Shown here: positions 48,901 to 61,100 of the stretch, piece by piece | Layout: each line of letters opens with the position of its first letter | Position numbering within the stretch: position 1 is the first letter of the stretch | NCBI GenBank assembly: GCA_947568835.1 | Contig: OX387605.1 | Location: 24,369,775-24,433,774, forward strand | Length of the DNA stretch: 64,000 nt | Direction of reading: 5' to 3' | Origin: Protonemura montana | Lineage: Eukaryota > Arthropoda > Insecta > Plecoptera > Nemouridae | Notes under the pieces: model-generated | Seen by the model: only the letters and a program-made list of their open reading frames with translations | Database searches by the model: none | What the model was told of the DNA's origin: nothing | Program-made: the position numbers and the translations under genes

Positions 48901-51900
48901 AATCAGAATTTAGGGCATGGCGAGCGGGGTCATCCCCATTGGTGATTAATTTTCATAAAGTTTGCCTGCCCTACACACGGTGGCGCTGTAGAGGCGGCGG
49001 TGGCGACGAGCGACAGTCGGAACGTCTCGGCGAAAAACTTTGCGTTAGTGTCGGAACGGTTTGGCGCGTCTTTCATGCGTGGTGTGGACCACTGGGTGGT
49101 GGTCATGGTATGTGAGGATAGGTCAACAGAGACCATTAATAGGTTACTCGTTGTGAGCCTATGTGGAGGGAAATAAAGTAATACTTTCATGTGTACAGAG
49201 TTACCAAGACGACACTCTTTATTTAAACCTAAATCAAACTTACTCATACCAAGCCCACAAGCACATTTTGTCGGATAGGAGCTTGAGGTAAACTCCCATG
49301 CAAGAAGAGGACATTTTATGTCAAAAGTATCTGCAATATTTATTCCCACTTACTACTGGAGGGAAAAATAAAAGTGTAACGTTTCAAATTAGTCGGGTCT
49401 ATCTTCGATTTATCGAATCAGCTTGTGCATGGGTAGATATGATTGTTGAAGCACCTAATTTTGTTCACGGTTATCAGGCTTGTTAAGAAATTTGGCAGAG
49501 CATCGCTAAGCTCAATCACCAGCATAAATCATTGTCCGTGCTGCCGGAATTAAAACAAAATGTTCTCGGCCTGAACGGCGTCACCCATTGTGAAAAGAGC
49601 GGTCCACGCTGCCCGTCCCTTTAGCGGGCTTCCTCAGGTCAACACCGACGCTGTTTGCTCGACGTCGCGACGCACTCGCCGGGCCGTGTTTGGTGGTTCT
49701 CGTCCTGCTGTTTGTCGGCTGTCTTATCAGCCTTGCACCAGCGAATACAATGCCACTTTACCGCGTGTAGTTCACCGCCTGGCCGCCGACGAAGCGAGCG
49801 CACTATCAGGAAAATTACACGGGGTGCCAAGGTCAGGCATAAATCCATCATTATGTAAAAATAACCACTTCAAATAATTTTAATTTTTAAAAGCTGTCAG
49901 AAGTTGAAATGTCATATTTATAAGAGAAACATATGTTCACTTAAATTTGGTTTGATTGTATGAAGAATACATGATGTTACGAATGTTCAAAAACACCCTA
50001 AATGAGCCCCAAGCAGCGGCTTGCAGAATTAAAATTCGCGTCTTACGGAAACAAGTTTATGTCTCTCACCGGCGCGCATTCTTTAATTTTAACTTTTTTT
50101 TTTCGGAAATTTCGGAAAACATTTAAGCTATGTTTGTTGAGTACTTAATTCTAATGGTTGCTAGCCCCAATATTGGTCGCCTCTCTCTCGAGCAAAATAT
50201 CAACACGCATAGATATGCAGGAGCAGTCGCCAGCCGTTCCTGAGTGAATATAATTCCTTTCTTCTACTTCCTATCAGTGACTGACGAGGCATGAGGTTAT
50301 TTTATATGATCCAAGTCTTTCGTTGCAAACTCAAACGAAACGCTCAGGAAAACTTAAAGAAATACTTGCGAACTCACTGATTAAACATCGGTTAGAACTT
50401 AGAATCTCCATTAAAAATCGACTCGAATACAAATTAATTTAAACACATTGTGAAGCCACTATTTTTAACTTAGTGGTGTGAGACGATTCATCGAACAAGT
50501 TTGCCAGACAACTTCTAGCGAGATTCTACGGGACGTCGAAGTTGTTATCGCTGGTCTGTGAGACGGAGATCTCCCGAGACAACTCCAAGTGTTTGGATTG
50601 ACTAGAAAAAAAAAACTCTTGAAATAGTTGGTAGCATTTACAGTTCATAAAATCGTCGCTCAGGTAATTTTGCATCGCTGTGCACAAACAAAATAATGCC
50701 ACTCTGCGCCATGTTGTCAATTTTTCACCGCGATATTCTCAGTCATACGCCGCCATTTTGGGGCAAGTCAGCCAATCAGTGATTCCCTGGAAGGTAAGTT
50801 AATTAGGCCGTTAATAGGCCGTTAATTAGAACGATGAAGCACCTATCTGCCCGAACACTAGGAACCATTGCGTTTTTTTGGCCTAGTAGATCCCACTGAA
50901 ATGGACCAGCATTTAAACAATGACCCAAGTGTAATTCTTTTCGTTTCTTTGTTGAAGGCTCAAAGGGTCGATCTCACCAACACCGTTTTAAACGCTCATA
51001 ACGACGCTTAGATTTGATTTTATTCGGCGCATTAATTGGCTGTAAAACAATTATATTTTGGTAATTGCAAACCAAAAAATGACGACAACACACATAGAAC
51101 ACGAAAACAAAGTTATTAACAATGTACTTGCTTCGAAGCGGAATATTTAGTGACTATACGGAAGACAAACAAAATATCAATGGGACTTCTTACTTTGACC
51201 TCCAAATGACATTTTAAAAGTTAAACTCCCATACTTCAAGGTTCAAATATTAAACGGCGATTTTGGGCAGAGAGAGAAAATAGTGACGGCTGCTAAATAA
51301 AATTTATTTTATGTGACAGAACAAAACCTTCCTGAATCACCAACAAATTCAAATTTAAATTTCATTTTTTTCAGTCTTGTGTATACCTAAGCATCCTCTT
51401 TCAAATCTTTCAAAATACCGGCTAAACGGGGAAAATCAATGTTGACCAAAAACCTCCCTTAAACGCCGATGGAGTAAGATTGACACGGTGTTGGTGAAAC
51501 CGGCCCAAAGACTGCAATGGAGTCTTTGCACAAGAAAACAAAATGAGTATTGACGTCCACTTTAAAATTAATCAAACCCCTGCTCAGACGACTCGACGTA
51601 AACACACCTAACTTTTAATTAGGATTTTCCTCGCCGAGAAAGCGAGAATGACGTCACACTGCATAAATCATGAGTTTATTAGCAGAAAGAAATCTCATCG
51701 AGGGGCAAATAATTCATGTACAACGCATATGAGTCGACGCCGAAGCTGCGAAACCCCCGTAATGCCTTACAGCCAGAACGAGACATAAAACTCGCGGTAG
51801 CATGCCAGCGTCGTCGTCGTCGGCGTCGTTCTGGCCATGGGTGCGGACGCTGAGGCGGAGGTTGGGGAAACGGGAGCGTCGGAATTTATGGCCGTCGTAG

Positions 51901-52739
51901 CATCAGCCTTTTCTTATGCTAGCCAAAAGTAAATGTTTAATAAAGTCATCCTCAGCCCTAATACCAGCTTTGCTTTGCTCTCTCTCCATCTCTTTCTCTC
52001 TGCCTCTGTCGCGCTCGCTGCTGGCCGTGTCCCCGTTCTTCCAGCTCTGTCTTTCCGCCGAGATCGGACCATTCCCGATGTGAGCGTAGGCTGTAGGCAC
52101 ACGTGCTAGGAATTGCCGAAAAGAGAAGCTGGAAATTGCTTTCCTTCGTCGCGGCTCGTTCATATGAGATAAGAAGGATAAAAAGAGTCCTCTCGTCTTT
52201 CTCACGTTGTTCGTGTGGCTGCGTTCGGCACGCCGATATTGTGCAGCGGCCGGCCGGTGAAGCAGCTAGGCGACAATTTGATTTCAAGGGCTGGCCCGGA
52301 ACAGGGTGGTTACAGGAAAGATGCAACGATCTGTTCTGGTTATCCAATATGGTTCATTGTTATTTGAGCGAAACGAGCTCAAATCTACAGTTTCTGAAAC
52401 TAGTCCCTGCGTTTTGTTTGTGTGTGCTTTGCTAGCGCCCTACCAACTCTACCTACTCCGATATTTATAACATTTTCGAAGTAGAACTTTCTAAGAAACC
52501 CCCGCGGTTTCCAGCAAAAAAACTTTAAGAATTTTGTAACAAATCAATGTTTTAAAATTTCACAAATTTCACAAATTGTAACTCTCCGATGCCAAAAGTT
52601 GATAAAATTTCCTCACCAAACTGCATAAGCACAGCACATGTTTAAACCATATCTGCAGGGAAGGGCACAGTAATCATAATACGCCAAAGTAGAGGTATTT
52701 ATCCTTGTTGCCCTATTAGTTTTTTTCATTGCGTGTCAG
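42901..52739. other. Long region without a supported gene
   Basis: GC-rich patches with GACGCC-type hexamers (44.0-44.2, 45.4-45.5, 47.6-47.8 kb) alternate with AT-rich DNA. A run of 12 C lies at 44448-44459. A 10-bp perfect hairpin (CACATTAAAT/ATTTAATGTG) is at 47968-47993. TTAATTAGGCCG-type short repeats lie at 50798-50830. No open frame resembles a known protein. Regulatory DNA or another gene's introns are possible. Confidence 0.55.
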
Positions 52740-53532
52740 TTGGACGGAATTCTAAGTCGCAGATCTTGATACTTGACTGTCACAGAGGCGGTGCTTGAGA
52801 CGTTGAATGATGGGCACATGAAAGCTAAAAGGTGGTGACATGGGGATGGACTTCCCGAATGGAAGCACCTCATTGAAAAAGTAGGAAAAATAAGAAAGTG
52901 GTTTGAATGTGGAAAACTAACTGTGTTCATAATCGCCAACGCAACCTGTGTTTTCACATCGAACTTAAGGCCTGGGAACATCTTGCTTTGGTGATTGGAC
53001 AATCTCGTGGGTCTTTATGGACCTCTATTGGGTCTCTCTTGACCTCTATTGGGTCTCTTATTGACCTCAACTGATCTCTATTAATCTATTAATTTAATCA
53101 ATATTTAATCTATTAATCAAGCTTACAGTAAATAATAAGAAGCCAGTGGTTGTTGATTTCTCTGGGAAGAAGCAATGGACGTCAGTAATGTACAACCAAG
53201 GTGACTTCTCGAAGTCAGTGACCACACCAAATTCCTAGGGCTCTGCATTGACAAAGACTTGAAATGGTCCACTCACATTGGTCAAGTGAAGCTACGGCGA
53301 ACAATTTTTTAACTTCGATCACTAAAGAAAGTGTTTCTGACTCCCGAATTACGTGTGTACTATTTTGCTAGTTTTGAAACTGTGATTCGGTACGGTAGGG
53401 TTTTCTGGGGAGGGGCTGCAAGAAAGGATATTGATAAAAATTTTAAATTACATAGGTACGCACTTAGGGTAATGACTGGACGCAAGAAAAGCGATAGCTG
53501 CAGGAGTGTTTTTAAATATTTTAAAATTTTAA
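52740..53532 (+). mobile_element. LINE (non-LTR retrotransposon) remnant, reverse transcriptase C-terminal part
   Basis: Broken reading frames carry LINE reverse-transcriptase landmarks in order: IRKWFECGKLTV (thumb side) near 52885, KFLGLCIDKDLKWSTHIG near 53230-53280, then RVYYFASFETVIRYGRVFWG and LHRYALRVMTG, 53331-53530. The last segment is the usual RT/C-terminal region of Jockey/CR1-like arthropod LINEs. In-frame stops and at least one shift separate the parts, so it is dead. A small tandem repeat (53009-53080) interrupts it, and a foldback tip cuts off the end. Confidence 0.75.
53009..53080 (+). repeat. Degenerate 21-22 bp tandem repeat, three copies
   Basis: GGGTCTCTCTTGACCTCTATT-like units follow one another with small changes, inside the LINE remnant. 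Confidence 0.8.
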
Positions 53533-53658
53533 CTGCACACGGGGTATAGGTGGGGTTTGGGGTCGTGGGAACGGCCCGCAAAACTGGCGGACGCGACTGG
53601 CGTGAAGCGCCAGGAGCGCCCGCCAGTTTTGCTACTGTCTAAAACATACGCCCAAAAA
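53533..53658 (+). mobile_element. Solo tip of the GCACACGGGG foldback family
   Basis: About 125 bp match the outer end of the palindrome at the window's right edge: CTGCACACGGGGTATAGG, GGTTTGGGGTCGTGGGAACG, an internal hairpin (GGCGGACGCGACTGGCG facing GCGCCAGGAGCGCCCGCC) and CATACGCCCAAAAA. No second arm or tRNA-like module follows. It directly abuts the LINE remnant. Confidence 0.8.
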
Positions 53659-53846
53659 TAAACAAAATCAAAATACCGGTTCTGCAATTGAGAACGAACG
53701 TGATTCGTAATACTTCACTGAACTTACGATCAGGTGATTGATGATGTCAATGCCTTAAACAGTACGACAACGCAGACGTATTAATATTTGCTGCATTTTT
53801 TAGATAAATAAGTCTCCTGACTCCGGATACCACGGGTGGATATCTT

Positions 53847-54130
53847 CAGTGTCGGACTGGCTCCAAAAGGCCCCGGCGGCAATGAGACTTTTGGGGCCCC
53901 GCAAAGCTCATGCCTTGGGGAGGGGGGGGGGGGGGGGGCGGGGGCGCCAAGCAGGAAAGGAATGTATAGGCAAGGTGGTGTATAGATAAACTAAGGGTTG
54001 TATACACATAAACTGAGAGCAGCGCCCAAGTCCGGCGTTAGAGAATGGAGATTGTACAGATACAATGATCGATCAATGGCCAATTTGAAATGAATTAAAC
54101 CAAAATTATACACCTGTGACCTATCGACTT
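53847..54130 (+). mobile_element. Partial copy of the CAGTGTCGGACTGGC DNA element (left end only)
   Basis: Near-identical to the first 250 bp or so of the element at 55096, from CAGTGTCGGACTGGC through GGAATGTATAGGCAAGG to CCTATCGACTT, but with an extra run of G (53922-53938). It is truncated at about 54130, with no right terminus. Confidence 0.85.
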
Positions 54131-54182
54131 AGATCACTTAGACTTAGACTTAGATCACCTATCACTTAGAATAAGGGTCTGT

Positions 54183-54250
54183 ACGAGCCCTCCTCGAATC
54201 GTTACACCGAACGGTTTGGTGTGCTGGAAACACCGGTTCTCGTGAGAATC
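54183..54250 (+). mobile_element. 5S-derived SINE head fragment
   Basis: GCTGGAAACACCGGTTCTCG, preceded by ACGAGCCCTCCTCGAATCGT. It breaks off after CTCGTGAGAATC. The same upstream sequence precedes the copy at 54822, so either the SINE has a longer 5' part or this is a local duplication. Confidence 0.75.
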
Positions 54251-54821
54251 GCCTAACCGCCTAGGCATATGCCTAAAATTCAAAGCTATATTTTATAAAA
54301 TTGTGTCAGGTAGCTGTGAACGAATGACGTCAGGAAATTTAGTTTGCCTGTGAAAACTTTGAAGCAACTCGTGGTACGCGTGAGTGCCACGGGACTGCCT
54401 ATACGTACGGTCAATCCAACCATGACAAGTTTCAACTGAAATAATCGTCTAAAACGAGGCGAAAATTTGTCTCTTCGTACCAGGCGAGCAGCCGACAGAA
54501 GAGTATCGGCTGAAACCTACAGCATCGCTGTTCAAGTGACGTCACAACACGTGCTCAATCGACCCCGCCTCGTGGTATCGAACGACTGAAGCTCGGCTCC
54601 CATTAGCTGACCGGTTTTCGAAGTGGATCGAGGTGATAACAGCAATGGCGTCCACGGCTGCTATCACAGACCAAATGTTTTCCAGGCATGCAGATGCTAA
54701 AGAGCTGCAAATTCTCGTACTTTAATCGCGAATGTTTTATTAGATTAATTTTAACTATGTTAGCATTTGTTAGATGCGAATGTTCTTGACCAAATCAAGT
54801 CACACAGCGGGTCCAATTGCT

Positions 54822-55005
54822 TACGAGCCCTCCTCGAATCGTCACACCGAACAGTTTGGCGTGTTGGAAACACCGGTTCTCGTGAGATAACCGACGTTAA
54901 GCAACACTGCGCTGGGTCAGGTATTGAATGGGTGACCATCAAACACATGATCAGTTCTATTCGGGAGAGAGGTTGGAGGAATGCAAGTTAGTACAGCAAC
55001 TTTAG
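54822..55005 (+). mobile_element. 5S-derived SINE fragment with well-preserved 5S-like promoter
   Basis: Carries ACACCGGTTCTCGTGAGATA, GTTAAGCAACACTGCGCTGG and GAATGGGTGACCATC, then GTTCTATTCGGGAGAGAGG and AAGTTAGTACAGCAAC. The A-box (GTTAAGCAAC) and C-box (ATGGGTGACC) segments of the 5S internal promoter are intact or nearly so. The distal body is missing. Confidence 0.88.
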
Positions 55006-55095
55006 TAGGCAAACACTATAATGCGAGTACCTACCCAATTTTTATCACCAACTCTCTCATCCCTATAGGGTGGTAATACATGAATACTACCATGT

Positions 55096-56887
55096 CAGTG
55101 TCGGACTGGCTCCTAAAGGCCCCGGCGGCAATGAGACTTATAGGGCCCCGCAAAGCCCATGGGGGGTCCGCCAATCAGGAAAGGAATGTATAGGCAAGGT
55201 GGTGTATAGATAAACTAAGGGTTGTATACACATAAACTGGTAGCAGCGCCCAAGTCCGGCGTTAGAGAATGGAGATTGTACAGATACAATGATCGATCAA
55301 TGGCCAATTTGAAATGAATTAAACCAAAATTATACACCTGTGACCTATCGACTTGAGATACGATTGTGTCGTGTACGCACAATGTAGGGTTTGGACGCCC
55401 GAAGCAAAACCAAAATTTTTTTCCCCGAAAAAAACTCAGACAGCACGGCACACGCCAAAATAAAATGAAAAAATTTGTCGACGATTCATAAAATTTAATA
55501 GACGATTTACAACCAGGCTACAGGACTCTACGAAATCGTAGAAACACGATACACGATATTAACACGATATTACAACACAATATTAATTGCCTTTGGAATT
55601 ACTGAAAATAAAGCCTTTTTAAAATCGTCTATCTACTTCTCAGAAAAATGCTTGTGCTAGGGCAAAAACATACTGGTGCATTTCTTTGTCTGGAATACGA
55701 TACATTTTCTGCCCACTGCAGAGGTTATTTTTGGCGTAAGCTCACATTAGCCCCGCGTACCCACTTTTTCTTGCGATAGTGTAAATCGATCATTCATTTC
55801 TGGAAAGGAAATGCTTCTCTGCTCTTATATTCAAAAAGCACGAGTTATTTTTACGTGTTAGTGAAAATAATATGCCAACACCCGAAACTCGAAGTGTTGT
55901 AGGAGTACAGCTAATATGATGATAACGCAAAGCGATCGAACTATCTAGGCTCGACGCAGCGCCAACAAAGCACTGCGACACTCGAAAGTGTGGATATTGT
56001 TTCAATGATAATTCAATGACAAATTCGCTGTAATTTTAGCCGTTTTTTTCTGGAACTGTTCTGTTTCAAGATACTGATACACACATTCCGACACAACAGC
56101 TGTTCGAAACATCACTCTTAAACACATTCTGTAGCCAGCTCAGACTTCAAATTTGAGTTTAGGCTTGCTCGGGGTCATCATTCAGGCAACAATCTGTAGA
56201 CAGCAAAGCACGAGTAAATCCGCCAGACCCGTGTAGCTAACTATAAAAATCTTAATTTCCCCGTAGAAACGCCAATAATTATTGTTGCTAATGTGAAATA
56301 AGCGCGTGGTCGACGTCTAGCTCCACTGCAAATATGTGGTTAGCTCAATGCAAACCCTCATAATTTAATAACCCATACGATGCAAATTTGGAAGTTATAA
56401 TTTAGAAATTCATGTAATTCTTATTCGATTATCAACCACCATGCTTATCGTAACTTCTAAATGTTGTCCAACATCACTTACTACTTTACTTCGACTTTTT
56501 TACTTTACATTTAAAAGAAGAACCAATTCGGCGGCCACCCCATGCATTTTTGAGGCCCCCTGAGTGTGCAGTTTCTTTGTATGTGCTACAAGTGCTACAC
56601 AAGTGAGTTGTATAAAATACTATTCACTTTGGTGTCGCTTTGAAAGAGCGAGAGGCGATTGAAACGGGTTGAACCGGCGCCCCGTTTGTGTCGGTGTCGC
56701 GAGGCCCGAATGACAGGCGTATAATGTTATTCCGTAAGTCTACAAAAGTGATCTTAAAAATGTTCCCAAAATTATGTTAGGAACCATGATTTGTGGGTTT
56801 AAGCAAGAAAATCAAATTTAAAAAATCCAGCCGGCTGGAGGCCCCGGCGGCATTTGCCGCCTGGCTTCCCTGGCCAGTCCGACACTG
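55096..56887. mobile_element. Non-autonomous TIR DNA transposon, about 1.8 kb
   Basis: The ends are exact 15-bp inverted repeats (CAGTGTCGGACTGGC), with weaker symmetry for another 40 bp or so including GGCCCCGGCGG on both sides. No transposase frame is seen; the inside is AT-rich. CAG-starting ends of this kind are common in hAT-like elements, but I see no 8-bp target duplication (TACCATGT against GCTAGATG), so the superfamily is unproven. A truncated sister copy lies 1.2 kb upstream in the same orientation. Confidence 0.7.
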
Positions 56888-57039
56888 GCTAGATGTGATT
56901 TCTTTATATCTTGTTTTATATACTTCCTGCAAAAGGTACATGAAAGTGGAACGGAGGATAAACGGGGCCGGGTTCGTATCCCGCTTGGTGTACTATTTTT
57001 AACTAAGAATCAATCACCTACCAAGATTGTTAAAGTATT

Positions 57040-57630
57040 GTCATGCAACTCTCGCCGGTCTTCGTAGCGTCCATTCGGCGGCGAGTGAAGATCGCTCTTG
57101 TGGTCAGCGCCAGGGTGCAGAGGGTCGCTGGTTCGAAGCAGGTAAGTCACATGTGTGTAAAACTGCTGGATATGTATTAATCTTTACAGAGAAAACTAAC
57201 ATCTCTTCTCGATGGTGTTCCGTGATCCCCGCCAGCTGCTATTCAAGTATATGTTATTTCCACCACTATACAACACGTCTCAGTGGCCGTGAGGTACGGC
57301 CACTTCTTCACGGGGATATTTCTTGAATGTCTCGAGTTCGAATCCTGCCCGATCCTCATTTTGTTCTTCATCAAGTGGCGACTGGCATTCATTGAATGCT
57401 GCAAATATTGCATCGCTCGTTCATCCATCGAAACTCTCAAAGTATTTTTGACTCTTTTCGTTATTACACTGTAGTCGTCTTCTGCTATGGATGTATCTCT
57501 TTGTTCCATCGTTAGCCATCTCGTCTCGATGGCCGGTTGGAAAAGTCGCTCCTCGAAAGAGCAATTCGGATGTGACCGCGTTCGAGTCCTGTCCGCTCCG
57601 CTTTTTGTTCTTCACGACATTGCTTGCACA
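57040..57630 (+). mobile_element. Cluster of tRNA-derived SINE-like segments
   Basis: Three B-box-like sites occur in one direction: GCTGGTTCGAAGCAG (near 57128), CGAGTTCGAATCCTG (near 57334) and GCGTTCGAGTCCTG (near 57570). The last two are followed by related sequence, GCCCGATCC or GTCCGCTCC and then TTTTGTTCTTCA. They also share upstream CGTCTC and TGGCCG segments. This suggests two or three diverged copies of one tRNA-derived SINE. Copy boundaries are not resolved. Confidence 0.5.
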
Positions 57631-58129
57631 ATCTTTGATAGTGCATGGCAGAGGCGATGTAGTGTGAAGCGATCTCCATGCTGCCGGGGTCGGATAAGAA
57701 GGCAAAAAAAAAAAAAAACGACAAACCAGCAACTGGGTGTGGCTCGCGTCCCTGCAGAGGGCGCTATCAGCAGACACTTTCACGCTAGATCGCGGCAACT
57801 GGTGGTAGCCCGTATCTTTGGAGTGGACGATTGCCCCTGCATTACTTGGTGCGGGGGTCAGGTCCAGTTCTTGCTCGCTGCTATTTATTTAAAAAAGTTG
57901 TTCTTGCTCGCTAATTTTATTTAGCTTAGAGCCTGTTTAGACCTTTATCTTAGAGTCCTGTGATAGTGCCGTATGTCCCAAATAATACGATAATACTCCA
58001 AAAAACCCTGCGCCTGATTGCTAGACATACCCGCATTTCATATGTGTACTTTTAAATGCCTACACTCGAAGGAAGCAAACGTCTTAAAACGGCAATACTT
58101 TGAATAATGAATTTTACTAAAAAAGGGAG
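57631..58129. other. Short stretch between SINE cluster and satellite
   Basis: Contains a run of about 15 A near 57703-57718. No gene was recognised. Confidence 0.6.
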
Positions 58130-61100
58130 AAAAATTGGTGTTGAATGTCAAAGGGAGTCGAATTCACATCCCTTTTTTCATCTTGGGTCAAAATTAGAGG
58201 AGTAATTCAAGCTAAACTACTAAGATGTTGGGGGTAATGGTTCTTCCTTTCCGTTTTTTACAATATTTGCGGTGGAAATTTGCGTGACTAATTTTGCTCC
58301 ACGAAGGGTGTCAATATAAGCATAATTTCAGGGGGAGTCGAATGCACACCCCTATGTTTCTCTCAGATAAAAACTGAGGGAGTAATTGACACTTTTAACA
58401 TAAAAATCGTTCTAGGGACTAAACTATGAAGTGAATGTAAAATCTAAATAGCCCATCGTGTTCGGGGGTGCAAACTACCCCTTAGACCACAGTATGGGTG
58501 AATCTTCAAAAATCAAGAAAAAACGTAAGGGGTTAGTCCATTGATTTTTTCAATATTTTTCGAGTGGAATTTCAAGTGATGGATTTTGACCCGCGAGAGG
58601 TGTCAACTGGGGTGAAATTTCAAGGGGAGTCGAATGCACCCCTCATATTTTGTCTCTGATTAACATTAAGAATATAATTCTTGTTTAAATGTTTAAAATC
58701 GATATAGCTGCTAAAGTATAAGGCTAACGCAAAATCTAATTAGCCACTCGAGTTCGGGGGTGCAAACTACCCCTTAGACCACAGTATGGGTGAATCTTCA
58801 AAAATCAAGAAAAAACGTAAGGGGTTAGTCCATTGATTTTTGCAATATTTTTCGAGTGGAATTTCAAGTGATGGATTTTGACCCGCGAGGGGTGTCAACT
58901 GGGGTAAAATTTCAAGGGAATTCGAATGCACCCCTCAGATTTTGTCTCCGATTAATATTAAGGGAGTTATTCAAGTTTTAATTTTTAAAATCGATATAGC
59001 TGCTAAAGTATAAGGCTAACGCAAAATCTAATTAGCCCATCGTGTTCGGGGGTGCATACTACCCCTTAGACCACAGTATTAGTGTATCTTCAAAAATCAA
59101 GAAAAAATGTAAGGGGTTAGTCCATTGATTTTTTCAATATTTTTCGAGTGGAATTTCAAGTGATGGATTTTGACCCGCGAGGGGTGTCAACTGGGGTGAA
59201 ATTTCAAGGGAAGTCGAATGCACCCCTCAGATTTTGTCTCAAATTAACATTAAGGGAGTTATTCAAGTTTTAATGTTTAAAATCGATATAGCTGCTAAAG
59301 TATAAGGCTAACGCAAAATCTAATTAGCCCATCGTGTTCGGGGGTGCAAACTACCCCTTAGACCACAGTATGGGCGAATCTTCAAAAATCAAGAAAAAAC
59401 GTAAGGGGTTAGTCCATTGATTTTTTCAATATTTTTCGAGTGGAATTTGAAGTGCTGGATTTTGACCCGCGAGGGGTGTCAACTGGGGTAAAATTTCAAG
59501 GGAAGTCGAATGCACCCCTCAGTTTTTGTCTCCAATTAATATTAAGGGAGTTATTCAAGTTTTAATGTTTAAAATCGATATAGCTGCTAAAGTATAAGGC
59601 TAACGCAAAATCTAACTAGCCCATCGTGTTCGGGGGTGCAAACTTCCCCTTAGACTACAGTATGGGTGAATCTTCAAAAATCAAGAAAAACGTAAGGGGT
59701 TAGTCTATTGATTTTTTCAATATTTTTCGAGTGGAATTTCAAGTGATGGATTTTGACCCGCGAGGGGTGTCAACTGGGGTAAAATTTCAAGGGGATTCGA
59801 ATGCACCCCTCAGATTTTGTCTCCGATTAATATTAAGGGAGTTATTCAAGTTTTAATGTTTAAAATCGATATAGCTGCTAAAGTATAAGGCTAACGCAAA
59901 ATCTAACTACCCCATCGTGTTCGGGGGTGCAAACTACCCCTTATACCACAGTATTAGTGTATCTTCAAAAATCAAGAAAAAACGTAAGGGGTTAGTCCAT
60001 TGATTTTTTCAATATTTTTCGAGTGGAATTTCAAGTGATGGATTTTGACCCGCGAGGGGTGTCAACTGGGGTGAAATTTCAAGGGAAGTCGAATGCACCC
60101 CTCAGATTTTGTCTCAAATTAACATTAAGGGAGTTATTCAAGTTTTAATTTTTAAAATCGATATAGCTGCTAAAGTATAAGGCTAACGCAAAATCTAATT
60201 AGCCCATCGTGTTCGGGGGTGCATACTACCCCTTAGACCACAGTATGGGTGAATCTTCAAAAATCAAGAAAAAACGTAAGGGGTTAGTCCATTGATTTTT
60301 TCAATATTTTTCGAGTGGAATTTCAAGTGATGGATTTTGACCCGCGAGGGGTGTCAACTGGGGTAAAATTTCAAGGGAATTCGAATGCACCCCTCAGATT
60401 TTGTCTCCGATTAATATTAAGGGAGTTATTCAAGTTTTAATGTTTAAAATCGATATAGCTGCTAAAGTATAAGGCTAACGCAAAATCTAATTAGCCCATC
60501 GTGTTCGGGGGTGCAAACTACCCCTTAGACCACAGTATGGGCGAATCTTCAAAAATCAAGAAAAAACGTAAGGGGTCCATTGATTTTTGCAATATTTTTC
60601 GAGTGGAATTTCAAGTGATGGATTTTGACCCGCGAGGGGTGTCAACTGGGGTGAAATTTCAAGGAAAATCGAATGCACCCCTCAGATTTTGTCTCCAATT
60701 AACATTAAGGGAGTTATTCAAGTTTAAATTTTTAAAATCGATATAGATGCTAAAGTATAAGGCTAACGCAAAATCTAACTAGCCCATCGTGTTCGGGGGT
60801 GCAAACTACCCCTTATACCACAGTATGGGTGAATCTTCAAAAATCAAGAAAAAACGTAAGGGGTTAGTCCATTGATTTTTTCAATGTTTTTCGAGTGGAA
60901 TTTCAAGTGCTGGATTTTGACCCGCGAGGGGTGTCAACTGGGGTAAAATTTCAAGGGAAGTCGAATGCACCCCTCAGTTTTTGTCTCCAATTAATATTAA
61001 GGGAGTTATTCAAGTTTTAATGTTTAAAATCGATATAGCTGCTAAAGTATAAGGCTAACGCAAAATCTAACTAGCCCATCGTGTTCGGGGGTGCAAACTT

